NCBI RefSeq assembly: GCF_900102885.1
Contig: NZ_FNGE01000013.1
Location: forward strand, 29,726-93,725
Length of the DNA stretch: 64,000 nucleotides
Direction: 5' to 3'
DNA from: Paracoccus chinensis
GTDB lineage: Bacteria; Pseudomonadota; Alphaproteobacteria; Rhodobacterales; Rhodobacteraceae
Shown here: one piece after another, positions 53,501-61,897 of the stretch
Position numbering within the stretch: the first letter of the stretch is position 1
How the letters are laid out: each line of letters begins with the position of its first letter
Program-made: the position numbers and the translations under genes
Notes under the pieces: model-generated
Databases searched by the model: none
Told to the model about the DNA's origin: nothing
What the model saw: the letters and a program-made list of their open reading frames with translations, nothing else

Positions 53501-55813
53501 CTCGACTACGGCGGCGACGGGCACCGGCCCCGCGGCGGTCGTGACCCGCCGCCAGCCGCCGAAATCGGGAACCCGGCCCGACAGGGGCGGAAGGATCTCG
53601 GCCAGGGCCTGCGCGGTGGCGGCGGTGACGACGATCTCGGGGCCCTCGATGAGCGGAAGCTCGATCACCGGCCGGCGCGCATGGACATTGCCCGCCCCCA
53701 GCACCCTGGGCTCTCCGGCGCGCAGGCGCCCGCTGCGCGCCCGCCTCACGTCGCGGTCGCTGTGGGGCATGAGCGCCGCCTTGGCCGCCGCGGCGCCCGT
53801 CTCCGGTGGCGCGGCAGGGGCCTCGGCCGGGGAACGGGGGACCTCGGCGGGCCGGGACAGGGCCTTGGCGCTGCGCAGCTTGCGCCCCAGCTCAAGCGTC
53901 TCGAAGGTCCGCCGGGCAAGATCGGGATCGTCCAGCGCCAGCGTCCTGCCCCCCGTCACCCGTTCCAGCGCCCGCCGCGCGCGCCGGGCCGCCGTGCTTG
54001 CCGCCTCTCCGGCCGGAACAACGGCGAGGTCCACGGCCTCGTGGCCCAGGCCCCAGTCCCCCAGCTGGCGGGGCGACAGGACCACGATGCCCAGATCCGC
54101 CTCGGGGTCGAGGTCGAGCGCCCGCAGGCGCTCCTCGAAGTCGGCCTGCGTCGTGACCGCCGTCGGCGCGCCCCCGCCCGCGATGGCCGAGGCGATGCCG
54201 ACCTTGTAGCCGCGGCCTTCCCATTCGGCGCGGATCGCGCTTTCCACGTCGGGATCGGCTTCCTCGCGCAGAACCGCGATCAGGGGGAAGCCCCATCTCT
54301 TGCCGGGGGGATAGATCAGGTCGAGCACCGCATCCGCCGCGTCGCGGGGCGTGCCTTCCCGGATGTTGAGGTGGACGCTGAGGTCGGGGAAGGTGTTGAC
54401 CTCGCAGATGGCGCCGCCCGTTTCCTCGTAGGGCCGGCTGATGTCGGTGGTGACGAAGTCGATGGCGAGGACGTGGATCCCCATCACGGCGGCCACGCGC
54501 TCGGCCATCGCCCGCACGGTCGGGTGGGTGATGTCGGTGACGTCGGTCTTGTCGCCGTAAGGCGGGTTCGGCACGTTGCGCAGCAGCACCCAGCGGCCCG
54601 CCTCGGGGACGCTTTCGGGGGTCAGCCCCTGCTCGGCCAGCATTTCCACCATGTTCTCGTCAAGGACGATGGGCTTCATGCTGGCGATATAGGTGGGCTG
54701 GCGCTCGGGGTTCTCGTTCTCGGCGGCGATGAGCTGGGCGATCGTGCTTTCGCCGTCCCCCTGCACGCGCGGCGGGTGCCGCTCGACCACGCCAAACAGG
54801 CGGCCGCCGATCACCGTCAGGCGGAAGGTCGGGCCGCGGATGAGGGATTCGATCACCACCGCCGGCGAGATCGCGGTGGCCAGGTGGAAGGCGCGGGCGA
54901 CCTCCTCGTCGGTCTTGAGGTTCACCGAAACGCCCTGACCGCCGTTGCCGTCCCTGGGCTTCACGACGACCGGGTATCCGATCTCGTGCGCGCCGGCCAG
55001 CGCGCGTTCGAGGCTGCGGGCATAGCGCTGCTTGGCGATCGGCAGGCCGGCCAGGCGCAGCAGGCCGCTGGCGATTTCCTTGCGCTTGGCGAAGCCCGCC
55101 GCGATGCAGGGGGTGAGGCTGGTGTCGAGGCCGCGCAGCAGCTCGGCCTGCCGGCCCCGGCCGAGCCGCACAAAGGCCTGCCCCGGCAGGGCCGTCCAGG
55201 GAATGCCGCGCAGCATCGCGCGCGAGGCCACCCACAGCGCGAAGCGGTGGGGCGTCGTGCTGGAGGTGCGGCGCTGGAAGGTGCGGAATCCTTCCTCGAC
55301 AATGGCGCGGATCTCGTCGTCGCCTGCATTCCGCAACTTGCCGAGCAGGTCCACGGCAAGCCTGCCCGCCAGCAGCCCCGCGGATTTCTGCCGGGTCTCG
55401 AAGACCGCGACCACGCGCTTCTCGCCCGGATGTTCCGGCCGCTGGGAAGGCGTCACCTGCGCGCCGACCATGAAGCTGACGGGCCAGCCCATCGACCGCT
55501 GAAGCAGGAGGGCCATGAGATCGACGACGGTGGCGAGCGGAAGGGGGGCCTGCGCCTCGCGCGCCAGCCGCCAGTTCGGGAAGTCGAAGACCTTTGCCGG
55601 CAGGACGGGCACGGCGGCCATGACCTTGTGCAGCCATTCGGGCGCAAGGGTTTCGGGATAACCGTCGTCCAGGCGGATCTCCATGCGGATGACCGGCTTG
55701 CGGGAATGGGTGTTTCCCGCCCCCAGCATCCGCGACCGCACCGGCTTGAGGGAACCGCCGCCCGGCGCCGCGCCGGGATGACCAGGAACAGGGGTGGGCC
55801 GTATGTCGTCCAT
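50537..55813 (-). CDS. Tandem cyanophycin-synthetase-like ATP-grasp protein fused to CapA domain
   Basis: This 1758-residue protein is two CphA-like units plus a CapA domain. Unit 1 (about 28-640) starts with RMLGAGNTHSRKPV and has an ATP-grasp with K285 in VVVKPRDGNGGQGV, D452, E471 and N473 (GGAICEVNTFP). Unit 2 (about 703-1330) repeats this with VLGAGNVHARRPV, K967, D1138, E1157 and N1159. After each ATP-grasp, where CphA has a Mur-ligase domain with a GTNGKT loop, the sequence is shorter and that loop is missing (near 511-522 and 1196-1210). Residues 1380-1690 form a CapA/PGA_cap metallophosphatase-like domain (VGDIGFGEP, NLEAPLS, VANNHALDCG). ATP-grasp units of this kind join amino acids with ATP; CapA takes part in poly-gamma-glutamate assembly. 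The start at 55813 lies one base after the hlyD stop. The product is unknown. Confidence 0.85.
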   Translation of the reverse strand: MDDIRPTPVPGHPGAAPGGGSLKPVRSRMLGAGNTHSRKPVIRMEIRLDDGYPETLAPEWLHKVMAAVPVLPAKVFDFPNWRLAREAQAPLPLATVVDLMALLLQRSMGWPVSFMVGAQVTPSQRPEHPGEKRVVAVFETRQKSAGLLAGRLAVDLLGKLRNAGDDEIRAIVEEGFRTFQRRTSSTTPHRFALWVASRAMLRGIPWTALPGQAFVRLGRGRQAELLRGLDTSLTPCIAAGFAKRKEIASGLLRLAGLPIAKQRYARSLERALAGAHEIGYPVVVKPRDGNGGQGVSVNLKTDEEVARAFHLATAISPAVVIESLIRGPTFRLTVIGGRLFGVVERHPPRVQGDGESTIAQLIAAENENPERQPTYIASMKPIVLDENMVEMLAEQGLTPESVPEAGRWVLLRNVPNPPYGDKTDVTDITHPTVRAMAERVAAVMGIHVLAIDFVTTDISRPYEETGGAICEVNTFPDLSVHLNIREGTPRDAADAVLDLIYPPGKRWGFPLIAVLREEADPDVESAIRAEWEGRGYKVGIASAIAGGGAPTAVTTQADFEERLRALDLDPEADLGIVVLSPRQLGDWGLGHEAVDLAVVPAGEAASTAARRARRALERVTGGRTLALDDPDLARRTFETLELGRKLRSAKALSRPAEVPRSPAEAPAAPPETGAAAAKAALMPHSDRDVRRARSGRLRAGEPRVLGAGNVHARRPVIELPLIEGPEIVVTAATAQALAEILPPLSGRVPDFGGWRRVTTAAGPVPVAAVVEVLAVAMQRYVGWPVRFCSWQPDEDRDDTAPGAADPAGQPQGNPALAVFEIATPATGLATVKMALALASALLDNEGSDELQEKFLQFMHELRQETAQERPHVDGLEIAREAARRGIGWSVVEGSKLLRLGSGRFAQMVGGSETSRCLSLGIKLSAGKRVTSGILDAAGLPVPRQRLARTEEEALAAARAIGFPLVVKPASSHKGRAVSVGITDEAGVLLAFGRTQAISPEAIVESFIPGKEYRILVVGGCFAAATNRRPAQVRGNGSSTVRTLVERENARPERDRRLAGRATALVPIALDDEVDELLAEQGLTLDAVPENGRVVLLRRQSNHAMGGDTVDATDAAHPEIRAMAERAATLLGIDVCGVDFITTDITRPPRETGGAICEVNTRPGLKLHYGVSEGKPRNVAGNVLDMLFPEGAPHRCPVVVLAGRGEENAPLIRAAEKAAVQAGRVLGVLGAGQDGDLAPTTRRLKNMTAISWDNELDAVLVCASAADVAEQGLGLERIDLAILPGAMDDPVLAAARKALARLSGNRVLQPDDLAARKRVLTALRLSPPAKAQPAKAEPRPVPAVPARAEKRPEPAPAAAPDAGSAVPLPSEVLRPRAANATVLLVGDIGFGEPFLHLPRAAGLMRLLDEHGYGHSTARLGRLLSSADLVIGNLEAPLSSRPDSALRGRKKNLGWSDPERTVEALRQAGVHAVSVANNHALDCGVAGLGETLARLDAAGIASFGAGPDLAAADKPLIRRFVVGGQERSLVVFGGFEHRDRYESRYRWYARPGAPGVSPQSAERIGARIAFLRDHLPAPLFVAYPHWGEDYTEVSDAQRDEAARLVEAGVDLVVGHGSHAAQSVEMVDGRPVVFGLGNFVWNAPGRYGRFGVPPYSLAAALVFQGKRSGGGTALRLYPLMTDNTVTNFQSRPVTKDEFKEVVAILTGGLEAPARERSDKAGPCLEIRLEDRAAAPPATMSAGLRQAGPAPSAGNPMLAGPR

Positions 55814-55814
55814 G

Positions 55815-57140
55815 TCAATTCTCCCGCAAGGCAAAGCTCAGGCTGCGAAGGATGGGTGCCGACAGGTAGTCCCAGGCCGTGCGCGCACCCGTCTTGATCA
55901 TCACGTCCGCGCTCATGCCGGCCTGCAGCGGCACGGCGGCGCGTTCGACGGCCTCGGCCTCCATCTCGATCCGCGCGAGATAATAGGCCATGCCCGTCCG
56001 GGGGTCGGTGAGGCGGTCGGCCGACACGGTGCGCACCCGGCCCTCGATCCCCTTCTGCGTGCGCCGGTTCACCGCCGACAGCCAGACCGTCGCGGGCAGC
56101 CCCTCGGCGACCTGGTCGATGTCCAGCGGGTCGATGGTGGCCTGCACCACCAGCTTGTCGTTCAGGGGCACGACGTCCAGCAGCCGCTGCCCGGCGGCGA
56201 TGACCCCGCCGATGGTGTGCACGTCGAGCCCCACCACCTTTCCCGCAATGGGCGAGCGGATCGTGGTGCGTTCCAGGATGTCCTGCGCGGCCGCAAGGCG
56301 CTGGCCCAGCTCATAGGCGCGCGCGCGCGTTTCGCGCAGCTGTTCCTCGACCTCGTTGGCCATGGTGGCCTTCAGCTCCGCCATCCGCAGGCGCGCTTCC
56401 TCGACGCGCTGGCGCGCCACGCCGATGGCGGCCCGGTGCTGGCTGACGGTGCCTTCCAGGTCCGCCTGCGAGCGCCGCAGGGCAAGCACGCGCGGCGTTT
56501 CCATCAGCCCCCGCTCCATCAGCTGGTTGGCGCTGGCCAGTTCCTCGCCGGTCAGGGCAAGCTGGCGCTCGGCCGAGTCGATCTGGCCCTGCAGGCCGTC
56601 GATCTCGCTGGTCAGGGCGTTCTCGGTGCGCGCCAGGATGTCGAGCCGGTCGCGCAGAAGCGAGCGGCGGCTGGCGAAGATGCTTTCCTGCCCCGCCATC
56701 GCCGCCTGGGCCGCCTGGTCGCCCACCTTGTCGCGCAGATCGGCGGGAAACTCGATCCGGTCACGCCCGTCGCGCTCGGCCGCCAGCCGCGCCTCGGTGG
56801 CGCGCGCCTCGAAATATTGCGCCTGCACCTCGTTCAGCGCGGCCTCGGGATGGGTGTTGCCCAGCCGGATCAGGGGGTCGCCCGCCTCGACCACGTCCCC
56901 TTCGCGCACAAGGATCACCTCGACGATCCCGCCCTCGAGATGCTGCACGGTGCGGACATTGCTTTCGACGGCCACGACGCCCGGCGCCACCACCGCCCCC
57001 TCGATGGGCGCAAGGGCCGACCAAGCGGCAAAGGCGCTGCAGAACAGCAGGATGATGGCAAAGCCGCAAAGGGTCAGGCCGGTCCCGAAGGGCGGCCCGA
57101 TGGCCGCGCCGGTTTTGGAAGGCTCGTCGGGGGATGTCAC
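55815..57140 (-). CDS. HlyD-family type I secretion membrane fusion protein
   Basis: This 441-residue adaptor has one N-terminal transmembrane helix (about 24-44) and a barrel-sandwich half with VQHLEGGIVEVILVREGDVV. A long coiled coil (about 130-290) and the second half with TIRSPIAGKVVGLDVHTIGG follow. It links the ABC exporter to a TolC-type outer-membrane channel, which is not encoded in the window. The start is GTG at 57140, overlapping the ABC stop by four bases. Confidence 0.92.
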   Translation of the reverse strand: MTSPDEPSKTGAAIGPPFGTGLTLCGFAIILLFCSAFAAWSALAPIEGAVVAPGVVAVESNVRTVQHLEGGIVEVILVREGDVVEAGDPLIRLGNTHPEAALNEVQAQYFEARATEARLAAERDGRDRIEFPADLRDKVGDQAAQAAMAGQESIFASRRSLLRDRLDILARTENALTSEIDGLQGQIDSAERQLALTGEELASANQLMERGLMETPRVLALRRSQADLEGTVSQHRAAIGVARQRVEEARLRMAELKATMANEVEEQLRETRARAYELGQRLAAAQDILERTTIRSPIAGKVVGLDVHTIGGVIAAGQRLLDVVPLNDKLVVQATIDPLDIDQVAEGLPATVWLSAVNRRTQKGIEGRVRTVSADRLTDPRTGMAYYLARIEMEAEAVERAAVPLQAGMSADVMIKTGARTAWDYLSAPILRSLSFALREN

Positions 57141-58852
57141 GTCACGCTCCTCAGCCCGGTGCCGTCGTCGGCCTGTTCGGCCTTCTTGGAGGATTCGGCG
57201 CGCGTCACCTCCAGGGTGCCGCCGCCGAGGATCAGGAACTTGTCGGCCATCCGGCTGAGCGGCGTCGAATGGACCGCCTGGGTGGCCACGATGGTGCAGC
57301 CCTCGGCCTTGAGCTGCTTGAGCGCGGTTCCCAGGGCGCGCCGGGTGGCGTCGTCGAGGTTGGCCATGGGCTCGTCGAGGACGATCAGCCGCGGCTTGCC
57401 CAGAAAGGCCCGCGCCAGCGCGATCCGCTTGCGCTCGCTGCCCGAAAGCCCGGTCGCCTCGGGGCCGATGGGCGTGTCATAGCCCTGGGGCATCGCGATG
57501 ATGCGCTCGTGGATGCCCGCAAGCTCGGCCGCCGCGACCACCTCCTCGAAGGGCGCGTCCCCCAGGCGCGAGATGTTCTCGCGCACGGTGCCGGTGAAGA
57601 TCTCGGTGTGCTGGGGCAGGTAGCCGATGAGGTTCGCCCGGATGTCCTGCGGCACCCGCGCGATCTGCACGTCGCCCAGTCGCACCTGCCCGTAGCGCGG
57701 CTCGATGATGCCGACGATGAGGCGCGACAGCGTCGTCTTGCCGGTGCCGCCCGTCCCGGTGATCAGCAGCCCCTCGCCGGGGGCGAGGCTGACGGACAGG
57801 CGCCGGACGACGTCCTCGCGCTGGCCCTGGTGGCGGAAGGACACCTTGTCGAGGATCAGCGGCGCCTGCGTCATGCTCGGCAGGATCGAGACCTGCGCCT
57901 CTCCGTTGTCCGCAAGGCGCTGCTTGAGGCTGGCATAGGCGGTGCGGGCCTCGCGCAGCGAGCGCCAGTTGCGCGCCGCGCGTTCCGCCAGGGTATAGCC
58001 GAAGCCCGCCATCACCCGGGCCGCGAAGATGCCGCCCAGGGTCATCTCGCCCACGATCGTCAGCCACAGGCCGAAGGCGATCATGCCGATGCGCAGGATC
58101 TCTCCCAAGCCCCGGATGAGGATGCGGTAGAAGTTCTGCCGGGCCTCGATGCGCTCGCGCTCGGTCAGCTTCCCCCCGGCGCTGCGCTGCCATTTCTCGG
58201 TCAGGGCCGAGGACATGGACAGCGCGCCCACGCTTTCGCGGTTGCGCTCGGCGTCGATCACCAGAACCCCGGCCTCGCGCGAGGCGTCGTTGGACACGCG
58301 CCGCGCCTCGCGGGTGCTCCATTCCTGCAGGATGGCCAGGATGACCAGCAGCCCCACGGCGCTGAGCGCCACGGTGCCGAGCAGCGGGTGGATGAGAAAG
58401 GAGCCGAACAGGAAGATCGGAACCCAGAACACGTCGAGCCAGGACGCCGCCCCCTGCGACACGAAGGAGCGGACGCGGCCCAGGTCGCTCAGCGCGCGGG
58501 TGATGTCGGCGGCGGGCCGCGCGCCGGGGCTGGACAGTTCCTGGTTGACCAGGATCGGGCCGAAGCGGCGCTCGATCCAGGTGCCCCAGCGCGTCAGCAT
58601 CCGGCGGCGCACCACCTCAAGGGCAAGGCCCGCCGCCACCGCGGCCAGCACCATGACCGTCAGCAGCACAAGGGTTTCCACGCTGCGGCTGACGGGGATG
58701 CGGTCCAGCACCTGAAGCAGGTACAGGGGCGTCGCGAACCGCAGCAGGTTGAGAAAGGCGGTGAACAGGATCAGCGCGACGATGCCGCCCCACGAGGCGC
58801 GCCAGGCCGCCGTGACCGCCGTGTCATTGCCGGCCTTGCGCCGTCTCGCCAT
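57137..58852 (-). CDS. Type I secretion ABC transporter permease/ATPase, PrtD-like
   Basis: This 571-residue protein has a transmembrane exporter domain (about 1-300) and a C-terminal ATPase with Walker A GTGGTGKTTL, signature GLSGSERKRIALARAF and Walker B LIVLDEPMANLDD. It has no N-terminal C39 peptidase or peptidase-like domain, so it belongs to the PrtD/AprD group that exports proteins with serralysin-like C-terminal signals. This matches the C-terminal domain of the hydrolase at 49175-50365. It begins 13 bases after the NTPase-transposase fusion gene. Confidence 0.92.
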   Translation of the reverse strand: MARRRKAGNDTAVTAAWRASWGGIVALILFTAFLNLLRFATPLYLLQVLDRIPVSRSVETLVLLTVMVLAAVAAGLALEVVRRRMLTRWGTWIERRFGPILVNQELSSPGARPAADITRALSDLGRVRSFVSQGAASWLDVFWVPIFLFGSFLIHPLLGTVALSAVGLLVILAILQEWSTREARRVSNDASREAGVLVIDAERNRESVGALSMSSALTEKWQRSAGGKLTERERIEARQNFYRILIRGLGEILRIGMIAFGLWLTIVGEMTLGGIFAARVMAGFGYTLAERAARNWRSLREARTAYASLKQRLADNGEAQVSILPSMTQAPLILDKVSFRHQGQREDVVRRLSVSLAPGEGLLITGTGGTGKTTLSRLIVGIIEPRYGQVRLGDVQIARVPQDIRANLIGYLPQHTEIFTGTVRENISRLGDAPFEEVVAAAELAGIHERIIAMPQGYDTPIGPEATGLSGSERKRIALARAFLGKPRLIVLDEPMANLDDATRRALGTALKQLKAEGCTIVATQAVHSTPLSRMADKFLILGGGTLEVTRAESSKKAEQADDGTGLRSVT

Positions 58853-58865
58853 CGGTCCCGATTCC

Positions 58866-60638
58866 TCAGCGCGGCGGGCTCAGGGCGCGGGCGCCCGCCC
58901 CGCCGGGGGACACCTCGGCGACCCCGCCGGGCAGTTCGGCGGCATCCTCGTCATCCCCGTCCAGGGCCGAACCGTCCAGGGCCGCAAACTCGCGCGCCTC
59001 GGCCTCGTCGCCACCGGGCCAGGCCATCCGCGGGGGCATGGCGGCCAGCGGCGCGGCCGGAACGGCGTCCGCGACCAGGTGGCTGATCCGGGCCGCGACC
59101 CGCATGGCGTCCGCACGCCCCAGGCCCGGCCCCCCCAGCGTCCGCAGCAGCCCCAGCAAGGCGACTTCCCGCGCGCAGGCGTCGGGGGCGCGAAGCACCG
59201 CCTCGACGTCGCCCGGCGCGACGGCCGTGCCGAGGAACGAGGGGATGTAGGTCCCGTGCCGCAGACGCGGCACCCGCAGCTCGATGGCGCCCATGCCGCT
59301 GGCCCAGACAAGGCGGCGGAAGCCGTTGCGCCGGTTCGTCCGCCCCGTCAGATGCCCGCCGGGTCCCATGCCGCAGCACAGGACGACCTCGTGGTCCATC
59401 AGGTGCCCCGCGACGATGGCCAGCATCTCGCGCGCCTCCTCCGAGGCGCCGGGCGCGCCGGGGGAGGCGATCTCCAGCCCGCCGGAGGCGCCGGGCGCGG
59501 CGAGGCCCCGCGGCGGGACCGGATAGGCGGGCTGGGCGGGCATGGCGGCCTTGGCCAGCGCGTGCAGCGAGTATTTCTGGAAGCGGGATTCCGAAAAGGC
59601 GCGGGCGGCGCGGCGCTGGATCGCCGGCACGAGCAGCCCGTCCTGAAGGTCGAAGGGCGAGTAATAGCGCAGCCCCGTGGCGGATTCGGCTTCCCGGACG
59701 CCCAGGGGCGAAAGCCCCAGACGCCCGCTGATGCCCAGAACCGTGTGGCCCGCCTCGGCAAGCTCGCGGACGCCGCAGATCGCCCCCATCGCATCGTAGG
59801 AAGCGAAGGTGCAGCCCATCGTCAGCCCGCGCAGGACGACGCTGCGGATGAGCTGGGCGGTTTCCTTCTGCTGGAGGCCGTCGGCGATCTCGATCACCAC
59901 CACCTCGCAGCCAAGCGACGCGGCGTGGTTGATCAGCCGGAACGCGCCCGCCAGGATGTCGTCGATGGGCGCGAGATAGGTGCTTGCAAAGCCCGCATCG
60001 GTGAAATCGAGCGCCACGTCCGCGCCCGCGTCCCGCACGATCCACATGTCGCCCCCGGCCCCCGTGCCGGTGATCTTCAGCGCGGCGACCTGCAGGCCCG
60101 CGCGCTTGAAGCCCCGCACCAGCGAGGTCGAGGTCAGCGTCTTGCCCGCGTTCATCGAGGTCCCGAGCGACAGGACGACCGGCAGGTCGGGGACCTGCTC
60201 GGAGGCCTCGATGCGGAACTGGGCCAGGTTGATCCGCTTGCCGGACGTGTCGCCCACCAGCCCGATCGGCGTGATCTGCGTGGCCGGCTGCACCCGCAGG
60301 TGGCGCGCCAGCTCCACCCCCGCGACGCCGCCGGCGGCCACAAGGGCGCAGGGCGACAGGTCGTCGCTGACCACCGCCTCGAACTGGTCGGGGGCATAGC
60401 GGTTTCCATAGCTCACGAGGATCTCGTCGCCGGGAAACAGATGCGCCCGGCGGCCATCCGTCAGTTCGAGCTTGGTCTGCTTGCCCAGGACATCGACGCG
60501 GGCCAGAACGAGATCGCCCGCATTCGGGCGGACATCCCCGGCAATTATCGTGGACATTGCCCCTGGCGGGACACGGCGCGTGCTGAACGCGCGCTTTATT
60601 CCATTCCTGCGATGGCTGTCCAGCACACTGATTGTCAT
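58866..60638 (-). CDS. P-loop NTPase (DUF1611-like) fused to an IS256-type transposase N-terminal domain
   Basis: This 590-residue protein has three parts. Residues 29-145 form a small beta-rich domain (VSYGNRYAPDQFEAVV). Residues 150-340 are a P-loop NTPase with GTSMNAGKTL (159-168), LKITGTGAGGDMW, DFTDAGFASTY and VVIEIADGLQQKET. The fold resembles dethiobiotin-synthetase/MobB-type or DUF1611 NTPases. After a Pro/Gly linker, residues 400-530 look like the N-terminal region of IS256/Mutator transposases: GRTNRRNGFRRLVW and ELRVPRLRHGTYIPSFL correspond to the family RNGYR...LRIPKLRxGSYFPxFL pattern. The DDE catalytic part is absent. The start at 60638 follows GGGGAGGGGG. It is the first gene of the exporter operon, so it may regulate the locus or act in synthesis. 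Confidence 0.75.
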   Translation of the reverse strand: MTISVLDSHRRNGIKRAFSTRRVPPGAMSTIIAGDVRPNAGDLVLARVDVLGKQTKLELTDGRRAHLFPGDEILVSYGNRYAPDQFEAVVSDDLSPCALVAAGGVAGVELARHLRVQPATQITPIGLVGDTSGKRINLAQFRIEASEQVPDLPVVLSLGTSMNAGKTLTSTSLVRGFKRAGLQVAALKITGTGAGGDMWIVRDAGADVALDFTDAGFASTYLAPIDDILAGAFRLINHAASLGCEVVVIEIADGLQQKETAQLIRSVVLRGLTMGCTFASYDAMGAICGVRELAEAGHTVLGISGRLGLSPLGVREAESATGLRYYSPFDLQDGLLVPAIQRRAARAFSESRFQKYSLHALAKAAMPAQPAYPVPPRGLAAPGASGGLEIASPGAPGASEEAREMLAIVAGHLMDHEVVLCCGMGPGGHLTGRTNRRNGFRRLVWASGMGAIELRVPRLRHGTYIPSFLGTAVAPGDVEAVLRAPDACAREVALLGLLRTLGGPGLGRADAMRVAARISHLVADAVPAAPLAAMPPRMAWPGGDEAEAREFAALDGSALDGDDEDAAELPGGVAEVSPGGAGARALSPPR

Positions 60639-60928
60639 AGCCCCCCCTCCCCGGTTGGCTGTGATTGCTGCTCGAATCTATTGGGACCTTCGGCGACGCC
60701 TTTGCGCTTTTTGTGTTAACGATGATTAACGGCCTGACAAGCGAAAAGGATGCGCAATCGGCGGCATAATTCCTATCAACTTGAAGATGATCCGCTTTAG
60801 ATGTTAATTCACTTGCGTTTCACGTTAAGGTAGAAATGAAGAAACATTTCTCGCCTCGGTTGATAACAAGCATGCTGCGTTTCCGCGCAGATCCCGTCTC
60901 CTGCGAAACGGGGGCTTTCGCCGGGCCC
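60639..60928 (-). promoter_or_regulatory. AT-rich promoter region of the exporter operon
   Basis: About 290 bases between the Sec hydrolase and the NTPase fusion gene, markedly AT-richer than the flanks. It holds the dyad GTTAA-CGATGA-TTAAC (60715-60730) and two further GTTAA words (60803-60807 and 60824-60828). An open plus-strand frame from 60836 is a shadow of the hydrolase gene. Confidence 0.5.
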
Positions 60929-61825
60929 TCAATCGCCGGCGCGGGCCATCCCCAGCCCCATCGCCTCCAGCATCTCGGGCGAGCGCATCATCCGGCCCCC
61001 TTCGTGGCCGATGCCTTCTGCGGTGACGAGGCGCCAGTTGAACGGCCAGCCCCGTGCCCGGGCCTCCTCGCGCGCCGCCTCGAACAGGTTCAGGCCGCGA
61101 TCAAGGCGGTTCTCGCCCTGGCGGTTCGCCGTCCGGGTGGTCACCAGGTCCTCGTCGCCGGTGTCATCAAGCCCCAGGAACACCGTCACGGGCGCGGAAA
61201 GATAGGCGCGCAGCATCTCTTCCTCGGTACCGTCGTCGCCCAGCCCGTCGAAGCCGTAGGGGGCGTCCTCCTCGGTGTCGGGCCAGACATGGGTCGAGGG
61301 ATTGGCGATGATGATGCGCCGGGCTTCCGCGGGCGGGTCGTAGGCGGCCACCCGCGACAGGAACTGCCCCCCGGCGGAATGGCCGAACAGGTAGGAGGGC
61401 GCATCCGGGCGGCCTTCCTGCGCCTGCGCCCAGTCGATGAGCTCGTCAGTCATGCCGGCGGTCCAGTCCTCCTGCGGCTGGACCTCGCCATCCTGCACGA
61501 CCCCGCCCCTCTGGTAGCGCCAGTTGGGAAAGCGGTCCTTGTCGAACAGCGGGGCATAGATCGCCAGGCAGGCCTTGTCGGCCAGGGGACGGGCGGCATC
61601 GCGATAGGATTCGGCCGTCCGCCCGCTGCCGTGAAACACCAGCAGGATCGAGGGCTGGGCGCAGCCGGAGGGATGGTAGGTGAAGACCTCGACGTCCTGC
61701 CCGCCAAGCCGGACCTCGGCCTGCCCTTCTCCGACGGGCGGCGCCGGGGCGGCCCGCAGGGTCATGCCGCCGAAGGCCAGGGCGCCCATCAGCGCGGTCA
61801 AGACCCAGCCGGTGATGCGTGCCAT
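60929..61825 (-). CDS. Sec-exported alpha/beta hydrolase, sister of the type I secreted hydrolase
   Basis: This 298-residue hydrolase has a signal peptide (about 1-26, cleavage near RAA-P). The nucleophile is S150 in FGHSAGGQFLSRVA, the acid is probably D210 and the base is H264 in EGIGHEGG. It shares blocks with the hydrolase at 49175-50365 (GHSAGGQFLSRVA, NPSTHV, YQRGG), so the two are clear paralogs. This one goes through Sec to the periplasm and lacks the C-terminal secretion domain. It lies 72 bases after the DUF2156 gene and probably forms an operon with it. Confidence 0.82.
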   Translation of the reverse strand: MARITGWVLTALMGALAFGGMTLRAAPAPPVGEGQAEVRLGGQDVEVFTYHPSGCAQPSILLVFHGSGRTAESYRDAARPLADKACLAIYAPLFDKDRFPNWRYQRGGVVQDGEVQPQEDWTAGMTDELIDWAQAQEGRPDAPSYLFGHSAGGQFLSRVAAYDPPAEARRIIIANPSTHVWPDTEEDAPYGFDGLGDDGTEEEMLRAYLSAPVTVFLGLDDTGDEDLVTTRTANRQGENRLDRGLNLFEAAREEARARGWPFNWRLVTAEGIGHEGGRMMRSPEMLEAMGLGMARAGD

Positions 61826-61897
61826 GGCTCCGTTCTCCCGTTTTCAGCCGGAGGGGGATGGTTGCGGTCCGGGCGCAGGCACAGGGAAAGGGCCGGC

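Noticed and set aside
50537..55813. A true cyanophycin synthetase
   Set aside because: Both units lack the Mur-ligase P-loop needed for the arginine-adding step, and no cyanophycinase is nearby. Only the ATP-grasp halves look intact.
59050..59441. An inserted IS256-family element inside the NTPase gene
   Set aside because: Only the N-terminal transposase-like part is present, the frame is continuous with the NTPase, and no terminal inverted repeats or target duplication were seen. A domain fusion fits better.
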